This document shows, piece by piece, positions 1 through 5,123 of a stretch of 8,722 nucleotides of DNA. Position 1 is the stretch's first letter; every line of letters begins with the position of its first letter. The translations under genes were made by a program, and so were the position numbers. Source of the DNA: Nitriliruptoraceae bacterium (GTDB lineage: Bacteria; Actinomycetota; Nitriliruptoria; Nitriliruptorales; Nitriliruptoraceae). Under the pieces are notes generated by a model. That model was not told where the DNA came from and ran no database searches. It worked only from the letters and a program-made list of their open reading frames with translations. The stretch is from the NCBI GenBank assembly GCA_007125475.1, contig SLDB01000004.1, positions 1 through 8,722 on the forward strand, in the 5' to 3' direction.

Positions 1-335
1 CCACCTCGGAGCGCTGCCGAGCACGGGGTCCTCGGGGGGAGGTCGGCGACGACGGCCCGGCCGACGGAGTCCGCCGGGGCTCACCGGCCGCACGGGCGTC
101 ACCCGGTCGAGCTCGCGCGCCCATCGCCTGACCAGCACGGATCAGCGCGCGCCCGACCACCGCCGAGACGCACGCCGGCCACCACGGACCGACCGACCAC
201 CCGGCGCCGGTATCGTTGCCGCGGGCGGCGGGCCGCCGACACGGCGACGACACCGTGAACGGACGTCCCGACGGCGCGTTGAGGCCACCGCCCTCACCGT
301 ACGGCCACGTGGCCGATCGGGGCGAGGGAGTCGAG
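1..335. other. Intergenic / unassigned left edge
   Basis: I see no gene I can support here. Plus frame 1 is open from the window edge to a TGA at about 256, but it has no start and its composition is arginine/proline-rich, as expected by chance at this GC content. On the minus strand an ATG at 124-122 opens a frame that runs off the left edge (41 codons). It resembles no family I know and has no good ribosome binding site. The stretch probably holds the promoter of the MscS gene, for example the TATCGT at 211-216, and perhaps the edge of an upstream gene. Confidence 0.4.
211..216 (+). promoter_or_regulatory. Candidate -10 element of the MscS gene
   Basis: TATCGT lies at 211-216 in a GGTATCGT context and matches the TAnnnT pattern seen before other genes in this window. 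No convincing -35 can be seen. It would give a leader of about 115 nt before the GTG at 336. The call rests on a six-base match only. Confidence 0.3.
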
Positions 336-1349
336 GTGACCGGGTCCGTCCCCGCTGTCGCGCAACAGGAACCTGCCGACGACGACGAACCGTCGATCCT
401 GCGAGACGTCGACTCGCCGGAGCTCTCCGAGCTCACCGACCTCGACACCATCGGCGGCGTCGTGCGCGAGGCCCTCGCCGAGCTCGTCGGCGACCTGGTG
501 GTCCGCCTCCCACTCGTCGTGCTCGCGTTGGTCGTGCTGATCCTCCTCCTCGTGGGGACGTGGCTCATCGTCGGTGTCGTGCGCCGGGGCATGACCCGCG
601 CCGAGGTCGACTTCTCGGTCCACCGGCTCGTCTCGAACCTCCTGCGGCTCCTCCTCATCGCGATCGCGGCGTTGGTCGCGCTCTCCATCGCCGGCGTGGA
701 GATCGGCGCGGTCCTCGCCGGACTCGGCCTCATCGGCCTCGGGCTCGCCCTGGCCCTGCAGAACATCCTCGAGAACTTCATCGCCGGCGTCCTGATCCTG
801 GTCCGCAAGCCGTTCCACCGGGGTGAACTGGTCAACACCAACGACGTCGAGGGCTTCGTCGAGGACATCGACCTGCGTGCCACGACGATCCGCACCTACG
901 ACGGGACGCTCACTCTCATCCCGAACGCCGATGTGTTCACCCAGCCGTTGACGAACCTCACCCGCCGGGGCACCCGCCGCGGGACGGTCGCGATCGGCGT
1001 CGACTACCGCGACGACCACGAGGCCGCTCGAGAGGTCCTGCTCATCGCGGTCCACCGCATCGACGAGGTCCTCGATGACCCGGCGCCGGCGGTGCTGCTA
1101 CGCGAGCTGGGGGACTCCAGCGTCGACTTCGAGGTCCGCTTCTGGATCAACGTCGACGAGAGCATCCTGCCGTTCGTCGAGGACCGCATCCTCCGGGCCT
1201 GCAAGACCGCGATCGAGGCGGCGGGGATGACGATCCCGTGGCCGATCCGCACCCTCGCCGCCGACATGCACCCACTGCGGATCGCCGGGGTCCCGGATCC
1301 GCTCAGCGAACCGGACGAGTCGGACGGCCCGCGGCCGACCACGCACTGA
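336..1349 (+). CDS. MscS-family small-conductance mechanosensitive channel
   Basis: This 337-residue inner-membrane channel of the MscS family opens under membrane tension to release solutes during hypo-osmotic shock (family knowledge). Residues 1-55 are acidic and cytoplasmic-like. Three hydrophobic helices follow at about 56-82, 98-121 and 123-156; the last is the Gly/Ala-rich pore helix (IGLGLALALQNILENFIAG). Next come the classic beta-domain signature (RKPFHRGELV, then VEGFVEDIDLRATTIRTYDG to LIPN, about 157-197) and the alpha/beta C-terminal domain ending near IPWPIRTL (299-307). The frame is open back to a TTG at 216, but the GTG at 336 has GAGGGAG five bases upstream, and the residues before it are low-complexity. 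A GTG at 309 is the alternative. The gene stands alone; a hairpin begins at its stop codon. Confidence 0.93.
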   Translation: MTGSVPAVAQQEPADDDEPSILRDVDSPELSELTDLDTIGGVVREALAELVGDLVVRLPLVVLALVVLILLLVGTWLIVGVVRRGMTRAEVDFSVHRLVSNLLRLLLIAIAALVALSIAGVEIGAVLAGLGLIGLGLALALQNILENFIAGVLILVRKPFHRGELVNTNDVEGFVEDIDLRATTIRTYDGTLTLIPNADVFTQPLTNLTRRGTRRGTVAIGVDYRDDHEAAREVLLIAVHRIDEVLDDPAPAVLLRELGDSSVDFEVRFWINVDESILPFVEDRILRACKTAIEAAGMTIPWPIRTLAADMHPLRIAGVPDPLSEPDESDGPRPTTH

Positions 1350-1365
1350 CGCGGGAGCCCCGCGT
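1349..1365 (+). terminator. GC hairpin at the end of the MscS gene
   Basis: ACGCGGG (1349-1355), loop AGC and CCCGCGT (1359-1365) form a perfect 7-bp stem that starts at the last base of the TGA stop. There is no T-tract, which is common for actinobacterial terminators. It may end transcription before the methyltransferase gene. Confidence 0.5.
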
Positions 1366-1454
1366 CGGGCCGATCGGATCATCGCCGCGCCGCGGGACGT
1401 CGTGCATGATGTCAGCCTGCCCGCACGACGACGGGCACGGCGACAGGAGTGGAG

Positions 1455-2624
1455 ATGCCGACGGCCGACGACACGCCTGCGGCCACGCGACTCGATGATC
1501 TGCCCTCGGACCGGGTCGGACCGGCCGACGTCCTCGGGGTGCCGCGGCTGCCACCGGCCAGGATCGGCCGCATCGGCAACCGTGCCCGAGCCGGGTTGGC
1601 GCGGATCCACCGCGGTGCCGCTCCCCCACCGGGACAGGTGATGGAGGCGGTACTGGGCGTCCTCGACCTGGCGGCGTTGGCGGCGCTGTGCCGCCTGGAC
1701 GTCCCCGAGCGCCTCACCGACCCGGCGAGCCCCGCAGAACTCGCCGCGGCATCGGGGGTCGACGAGGACCGATTCACCCGCCTGATCCGGTACGCGGCGA
1801 CCCGCGGATGGGTGCGGATCGACCGGCAGGGGCTCGTCCGCGCCACCCGACTCACCTCGTTCCTGCGGCGCGATCACCCGGGCGGGTGGCGGGCGTGGAT
1901 CGAGTTCGCCGCCGGCGCCGAGATCACCGCGGCGCTGTCCCGACTCGACGCCGGGCTCACCCCCGACGGGGATGCCTTCGCGGCCGCGAACGGCGCGCCG
2001 TTCTTCGACTGGATGCGTGACCGCCCTGACCGGCACGCGGTCTTCGACGCGGCGATGTCGGCCGGCGGTCGGATGCACGGCGTGGTGCTGGCCCGCTCCC
2101 TGGACTGGTCGACGTCACGCCGCGTCTGCGACATCGGGGGTGGTGACGGGGCGCTCCTCGGTGTCCTGCTGCACCACCACCGCCACCTCGAGGGGGTGTT
2201 GCTGGAGTTGCCCGAGGTCGCGGCCCGTGCCCCGCGACGTCCGCGGGTGACGAACGTCGCCGGGGACGCGTTCACCGCCGTGCCATCGGGGTGTGACACC
2301 TACCTGCTGGTCAACGTGGTCCACGACTGGGACGACGAGGCCGTGGTCACGCTGCTGCGAGGGGTGCGACACGCGCTCACGACGGCAGGCCCTCCGGTGA
2401 GCCCCGGGCGGCTCCTCGTGGTGGAGGCCGAGGCGCACCGGCGTCCCCGTGACGACCTCGCGGTCCGCGCCGACCTGCTGATGCTGGCGCTCACCCCCGG
2501 CGGGCGCGAACGGGACGTCGCCGAGATCACCCACCTGGCCGAGGAAGCGGGTCTGCGGACCACCCGCGTGCTCCGCCTCGCCACCGGGGACGTGGCCTAC
2601 GAGCTCACCGCCCCCGTGAACTGA
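1455..2624 (+). CDS. SAM-dependent O-methyltransferase, COMT/DnrK-like (PF00891 family)
   Basis: This 389-residue protein is predicted to transfer methyl from S-adenosylmethionine to a hydroxyl on an aromatic or polyketide-like small molecule, as the plant COMT and bacterial DnrK/TcmN families do; the actual substrate is unknown. Residues about 60-140 are the helical winged-helix dimerisation domain. The Rossmann fold carries motif I VCDIGGGDGALL (about 224-235), LLELPEV after strand 2, AGDAF (about 269-273), and YLLVNVVHDWDDE (about 283-295), whose HDWDDE contains the His used as general base in the family. The first ~60 residues are an extra Arg/Pro-rich extension of unknown role. ATG 1455 is preferred because AGGAG (1445-1449) lies five bases upstream; a GTG at 1449 overlaps that site. 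No biosynthetic cluster is visible around it. Confidence 0.88.
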   Translation: MPTADDTPAATRLDDLPSDRVGPADVLGVPRLPPARIGRIGNRARAGLARIHRGAAPPPGQVMEAVLGVLDLAALAALCRLDVPERLTDPASPAELAAASGVDEDRFTRLIRYAATRGWVRIDRQGLVRATRLTSFLRRDHPGGWRAWIEFAAGAEITAALSRLDAGLTPDGDAFAAANGAPFFDWMRDRPDRHAVFDAAMSAGGRMHGVVLARSLDWSTSRRVCDIGGGDGALLGVLLHHHRHLEGVLLELPEVAARAPRRPRVTNVAGDAFTAVPSGCDTYLLVNVVHDWDDEAVVTLLRGVRHALTTAGPPVSPGRLLVVEAEAHRRPRDDLAVRADLLMLALTPGGRERDVAEITHLAEEAGLRTTRVLRLATGDVAYELTAPVN

Positions 2625-2690
2625 GCCCTCGGAACGCCGATCGCGGTGCCGACCGGCGCGGGGCGGGATCGGACCGACCCGACGGCTCAG
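2621..2690. terminator. Possible bidirectional terminator between convergent genes
   Basis: The 62-nt gap between the methyltransferase stop and the ABC remnant stop is flanked by CTGAGCC (2621-2627) and GGCTCAG (2684-2690), an exact 7-bp inverted repeat that includes both stop codons. Inside it is a smaller CGCCG/CGGCG pairing (2635-2658). No T-tract is seen. The assignment is weak and rests on position and pairing only. Confidence 0.25.
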
Positions 2691-3405
2691 GCGACCTCCT
2701 CCTCCTGTTCAGGGAGGCGCTCGCCGTAGTGCCGCAGGAAGAGCTGTTCGAGGGTCGGTGGGTGGGCGGTGAGCGAGCGGATCCCCAGGCGGTGCAGGTA
2801 GCCGATCACCGGATCGATGTGTTCGGAGTCGACGTCGAAGCGCACCCGTCCGTCCTCGGTGACGAGGTCGTGCACACCGGTGTGTGAGGCCAGGTCCGTC
2901 GGGGTCCGGGCGGTCGTGGTCACGACCGTGGTCCGGGTGAGGTGGCGGAGCTGATCGAGGGAGCCGGACTCGACGATCCGACCTTCTGCCGGTTCCCCTT
3001 CGAGTACGTGCGGGCCCGTTTCGTCGGATCGAGGTCGAACCGCTCGACGAGTTCGTCGCGCTTCCGGCGATCCACCCCACCCCGGAGTCGGGCGAAGAAG
3101 TCGATCGCCTCGCCTCCGGTGAGGTTCGGCCACAACTCGACGTCGCCGGGGACGTACGCCAACCGCCGGTGCAGGGCGACCGCGTCCGCCCACGGGTCGC
3201 CGCCCAGGACCCGTGACCGGCCGGCGTCGGCACGGAGCAGGCCGAGGAACACCCGGATCGCCGTCGACTTCCCCGCGCCGTTCGGGCCGAGGAAGCCGTG
3301 GATCTCGCCCCAAGCGACCTCGAGGTCGAGGCCGTCCAGCGCCCGCGTCGCCCCGAAGGTCTTCACCAGCCCCGTGGCTTCGATCACCGCCGACGCGTCA
3401 CTCAT
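2687..3405 (-). pseudogene. ABC-2 type exporter ATPase (COG1131-like), internally deleted and frameshifted
   Basis: From ATG 3405 the first 142 codons give the N-terminal half of a drug/antibiotic-exporter ATPase. They include GLVKTFG, Walker A GPNGAGKST (40-48), the Q-loop region YVPGDVELWPNLTGGEA and the signature-like YSKGNRQKV. The reading then jumps frame at about 2981-2988: the matching C-terminal part (GRIVESGSLDQL onward, 98 codons to TGA 2687) continues in another frame with no DNA between. The usual Walker B (LLLDEP), D-loop and H-loop segment is missing in every frame. Intact relatives are about 300 residues, so roughly 65 codons appear lost, plus a frame change (estimated from family memory). 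The ATG overlaps the regulator's stop by 8 nt (ATGAGTGA), an old operon junction. The product could bind but not hydrolyse ATP. An assembly or sequencing deletion is the main alternative. Confidence 0.85.
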
Positions 3406-3775
3406 CCCCGACCTCCACGGCGCCGAACGCCTCGCGCATCTGTTCGTACACCCCGTCGGCGAGGACGCCGTGGTCCAGCACCTCGGCCGCCGGCAGCAGG
3501 TAGTTGTCCAGCCCGCCGGCGTCCCCGACGAGGTCCGCGTCCAGGTGACGCCGGACGTGCTCGTGCAACGTCAGCAACCCCAGTGACCACAGGACCAGCA
3601 CCACGGCCCGTTGCCGCGGCCGCTCGCTGGGCCGGACCAGCCCCGATCGCTCACCCTCGGCGAGGTACTCGACGGCGTCGTCGACGAGCTCGTCGATCAG
3701 CGCCGCGACGTGGTCGTCGCACGCCGTGCGCAGCGCCCGCTTCGAGCCGGAGTGGTGGACGATCACCACGTCCAC
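3398..3775 (-). pseudogene. TetR-family regulator remnant lacking the DNA-binding domain
   Basis: This 125-codon frame (GTG 3775) starts in the middle of a TetR protein. VVIVHHSGSKRALRTACDDHV matches the end of the N-terminal helix-turn-helix domain, usually HHFGSK; here the Phe is Ser. The ligand-binding/dimerisation domain follows, including VLWSLGLLTLHEHVRRHL and the C-terminal YLLPAAEVLDHGVL segment. The first ~40-45 residues of a normal TetR, including the recognition helix, are absent. The same frame meets the stop of the HesB-like gene only 21 nt upstream (3797-3799), and no other frame there encodes a helix-turn-helix. In related operons such a regulator represses the ATPase and permease that follow. 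Here it overlaps the equally broken ATPase. If expressed it could not bind DNA in the usual way. Confidence 0.75.
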
Positions 3776-3796
3776 GACGTACCCAGACGACCGCTC

Positions 3797-4102
3797 TCAG
3801 TGGGCGCAGGCCTCGGTGTGCCGGTGCTCGAGGGTGACGGTGAACCGCCGTATACCGAGGAACGAGGTCACGTCGAGCCGGACACCGCCGGCCCACTGCA
3901 CCAGCGTTGGTGCGAGGAGCAGCAGCACGTCGTCGTCGGCGGCCACCCGCGCGTAGCCCGCGGTGTTCTTCTGCTTCAGGTAGGTGTCGACCGACACCTC
4001 CGGACGTGCGCCTCAGTGCGGCGGGGTGATCAGGTCGATCGCCGCGGTCCCCCCGCGACGACGCAGAAGCTGCCTCGCCTCCGACGTCACCGTCACTTCC
4101 AC
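3797..4102 (-). CDS. HesB/IscA-like selenoprotein, Sec at codon 30 (TIGR01911-like)
   Basis: Read through an in-frame TGA at 4013-4015, this gives a 101-residue protein: MEVTVTSEARQLLRRRGG, then AAIDLITPPH-Sec-GARPE, then VSVDTYLKQK and a C-terminal part with LDVTSFLGIRRFTVTLEH and a Cys at 99. The layout matches the small HesB-like (seleno)protein family, in which Sec or Cys occupies the first conserved Cys of the IscA/HesB fold; those proteins are thought to act in Fe-S cluster or metal handling (family knowledge, role unproven). Both halves are in one frame and complete one domain, and a SECIS-type hairpin follows the TGA (separate entry). GTG 4102 is chosen because AGGGGG (4113-4108) is five bases upstream. 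The true stop is TGA 3797-3799. A conventional caller would report only 3797-3997 from an internal GTG. The C-terminal EHRHTEACAH may be a metal site (inference). Confidence 0.78.
3982..3999 (-). promoter_or_regulatory. Bacterial SECIS element in the HesB-like gene
   Basis: On the minus strand AGGTGTC (3999-3993), loop GGTC (3992-3989) and GACACCT (3988-3982) form a perfect 7-bp stem with a 4-nt loop. Twenty nucleotides separate the TGA (ending at 4013) from the first loop G. Bacterial SECIS elements, bound by SelB, typically have a short stem, a loop with G in its first two positions, and about 16-37 nt between UGA and loop. All three criteria are met. The element lies within codons 35-40 of the gene. 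Confidence 0.72.
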
Positions 4103-4133
4103 ACCGTCCCCCTGTCTCGTCAACGAGCGTTGC

Positions 4134-4139
4134 ACGGTA
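4134..4139 (-). promoter_or_regulatory. Candidate -10 element of the HesB-like selenoprotein gene
   Basis: TACCGT reads 4139 to 4134 on the minus strand and lies about 31 nt before the GTG start. The -35 position for a 17-bp spacer (4157-4162) falls inside the proximal inverted repeat at 4157-4168, which would suit repression at that site. This is a motif match only. Confidence 0.35.
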
Positions 4140-4154
4140 GCGAGGCGCCGAAGA

Positions 4155-4186
4155 GGCGGGTTCACCCGGGGGCGGGTTCACCCGGG
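4155..4186. repeat. Two tandem 16-bp repeats, each with an inverted repeat (possible operator)
   Basis: GGCGGGTTCACCCGGG occurs twice head to tail with no spacer, at 4155-4170 and 4171-4186. Each copy contains the inverted repeat CGGGT-TC-ACCCG (4157-4168 and 4173-4184), so the symmetry centres are 16 bp apart, about one and a half helical turns. The pair lies in the 166-bp divergent intergenic region between the selenoprotein gene and the small membrane protein gene and overlaps the likely -35 of the former. Twin operator sites for a dimeric repressor are the best reading. A replication-slippage duplication of a single site could explain the perfect identity. Confidence 0.5.
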
Positions 4187-4268
4187 GTGTGGGCGCCACC
4201 GCCCGCGGGTGGTGCATACTCCCCGCCGAGGCCGCCCGTCAGCCGGCGGAGGCGGCGCGGGAGTGGCG

Positions 4269-4445
4269 ATGGACGGAGTCGTGGCACAGGCGCGGACCGT
4301 CGACGGCGCGGGTTGGGTCCGGGTGTTCATCGACACGGTGGTCGACATCGGCGATTGGGCGGTGTCCAACGCCGGGGTGATCGCCCTGGTCGGGGTCGGT
4401 GCCGCCGTCGCCTGGGGGTTGTGGCGCCTACTGACCTCGCCGTGA
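4269..4445 (+). CDS. Small single-pass membrane protein, unknown function
   Basis: This 58-residue protein resembles no family I can name. It has a mildly amphipathic N-terminal half (WVRVFIDTVVDIGDWAVSN, about 16-34), then one strong hydrophobic helix (AGVIALVGVGAAVAWGLW, about 35-52) and a short RLLTSP tail. ATG 4269 is preceded by GGAG (4260-4263) five bases upstream; an in-frame GTG at 4263 is possible but overlaps that site. It diverges from the HesB-like gene and converges on the coiled-coil gene, with a hairpin between the latter two. Codon use is like that of its neighbours. It is short, so coding status rests on the ribosome binding site and the clean membrane segment. Confidence 0.6.
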   Translation: MDGVVAQARTVDGAGWVRVFIDTVVDIGDWAVSNAGVIALVGVGAAVAWGLWRLLTSP

Positions 4446-4470
4446 CCGGGGCCGGGCCGTGACCTTCGCC

Positions 4471-4506
4471 GGGTCGCGGCCATCACCGTGCCGACGGGCG
4501 CGACCC
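4471..4506. terminator. Bidirectional terminator-like hairpin
   Basis: GGGTCGCG (4471-4478) pairs exactly with CGCGACCC (4499-4506) across a 20-nt loop. It lies between the ends of the convergent small membrane protein gene (stop 4445) and coiled-coil gene (stop 4514). No T-tract is present. Position and an 8-bp GC stem support a shared terminator. Confidence 0.5.
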
Positions 4507-4513
4507 CTCCGTC

Positions 4514-4948
4514 TCAGCGGCGCTTCATACGGACGACGAGTGCGGCGAGCGCGGCACCGACGGCCGTGAGCGCGACGATCCCCTTCCGGCCGCCTTCGTC
4601 CTTCTTCCTGGCACGCCGACCCTTCTTCTTCCCGCCATTCACCTTGGCGCCGATCTCCTCGAGCTGATCGGTCGCCGCCGTTCCGAGCTCTCGGCTCTTC
4701 TTCTCGAAGTCCTTGCGTAGCTGGTCGACCTTCTTGCTCAACCGCTCGAGCTGATCAGTGGCGTTCGAATTGAGCTTCTTGCCCTTCTTCTCCGCGTCCT
4801 TGCGGACCTCGTCGACCTTCTTGCTCAACCCTTCGATCTGATCGGACGCGTTGGAGCGCAACTCCTTGCCCTTCTTCCCCACGTCCTTGCGCAGACGATC
4901 GATCTGCTTCTCCAGCTCGGACATCCGGTTCGACAGCCGCTTGGCCAT
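4514..4948 (-). CDS. Lysine-rich coiled-coil repeat protein with C-terminal membrane helix
   Basis: This 144-residue protein is of no family I recognise with confidence. After a short start (MAKRLSNRMSELE) it has three tandem 29-residue repeats, at about 15-43, 44-72 and 73-101. Their pattern is K-V-D-x-L-R-K-D-x-x-K-K-x-x-x-L, then a polar stretch, then A-T-D-Q-L-E-x-L-S-K, giving long amphipathic or coiled-coil helices. A very basic linker (KKKGRRARKK region, 104-123) leads to a hydrophobic segment (IVALTAVGAALAALVV, about 124-139) and a VRMKRR-type tail, so a tail-anchored membrane protein is likely. ATG 4948 has AGGAG (4958-4954) five bases upstream; the frame extends to 5014 without a better start. 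It diverges from mreB with 175 bp between the starts. A scaffold or membrane-organising role is inference only. Confidence 0.8.
   Translation of the reverse strand: MAKRLSNRMSELEKQIDRLRKDVGKKGKELRSNASDQIEGLSKKVDEVRKDAEKKGKKLNSNATDQLERLSKKVDQLRKDFEKKSRELGTAATDQLEEIGAKVNGGKKKGRRARKKDEGGRKGIVALTAVGAALAALVVRMKRR
4646..4906 (-). repeat. Three degenerate 87-bp in-gene tandem repeats
   Basis: The units 4906-4820, 4819-4733 and 4732-4646 encode the three 29-residue repeats of the coiled-coil protein. On the plus strand the recurring words GACCTTCTTGCTCAACC and GAGCTGATC show that similarity persists at DNA level, most strongly between units 1 and 2. This points to duplication within the gene. Confidence 0.7.
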
Positions 4949-5092
4949 GTGCGCTCCTGGCATCGTGGTTGACCACCAGAGTAACGACCAACGGCGGATC
5001 GGGAGCCGAGCCATCCTGGCCGAAGGGTGGCGCCCGCCAAGGAACGGTCACCCCGTCCCGGTGGCCGTGTGCCACCGACGCCGTCGCCGCGG

Positions 5093-5098
5093 TAGCGT
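5093..5098 (+). promoter_or_regulatory. Candidate -10 element of mreB
   Basis: TAGCGT in a GGTAGCGT context ends 25 nt before the GTG start of mreB. It matches the TAnnnT pattern seen elsewhere in the window. No good -35 is visible at the usual spacing. Confidence 0.35.
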
Positions 5099-5123
5099 GC
5101 CGTGGCTTCGACGAGGAGTTGTT

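Noticed and set aside
1..124. 5' end of a minus-strand gene from ATG 124 running off the left edge
   Set aside because: It has only 41 codons, Arg/Pro/Ala-rich and without a family match or good ribosome binding site, so it cannot be told from chance.
294..1055. 253-codon minus-strand open frame opposite the MscS gene
   Set aside because: Its Asp/Glu/Arg-rich low-complexity translation is the typical antisense of a GC-rich membrane protein gene.
1098..2078. 326-codon minus-strand open frame across the MscS and methyltransferase genes
   Set aside because: It is a shadow of two real plus-strand genes with Arg/Gly/Asp-rich filler and no motif.
2975..2995. Programmed ribosomal frameshift in the ABC ATPase
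   Set aside because: A frameshift would not restore Walker B, D-loop or H-loop, which are missing from all frames at the junction, and there is no slippery run.
3797..3997. A separate 66-residue gene starting at GTG 3997, with the TGA at 4013-4015 as a true stop
   Set aside because: The preceding frame from GTG 4102 has its own ribosome binding site and supplies the missing first half of the same HesB-like domain. A SECIS-type hairpin lies just after the TGA, and 3997 has no convincing ribosome binding site.
4155..4186. Part of a tRNA gene, because GGTTCACC resembles a T-arm
   Set aside because: No acceptor stem, D-arm or anticodon arm can be built around it; the signal is a tandem repeat with its own symmetry.
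3651..4217. 188-codon minus-strand frame over the selenoprotein region
   Set aside because: It overlaps the HesB-like and TetR frames out of phase and is Arg/Gly/Pro-rich without motifs.
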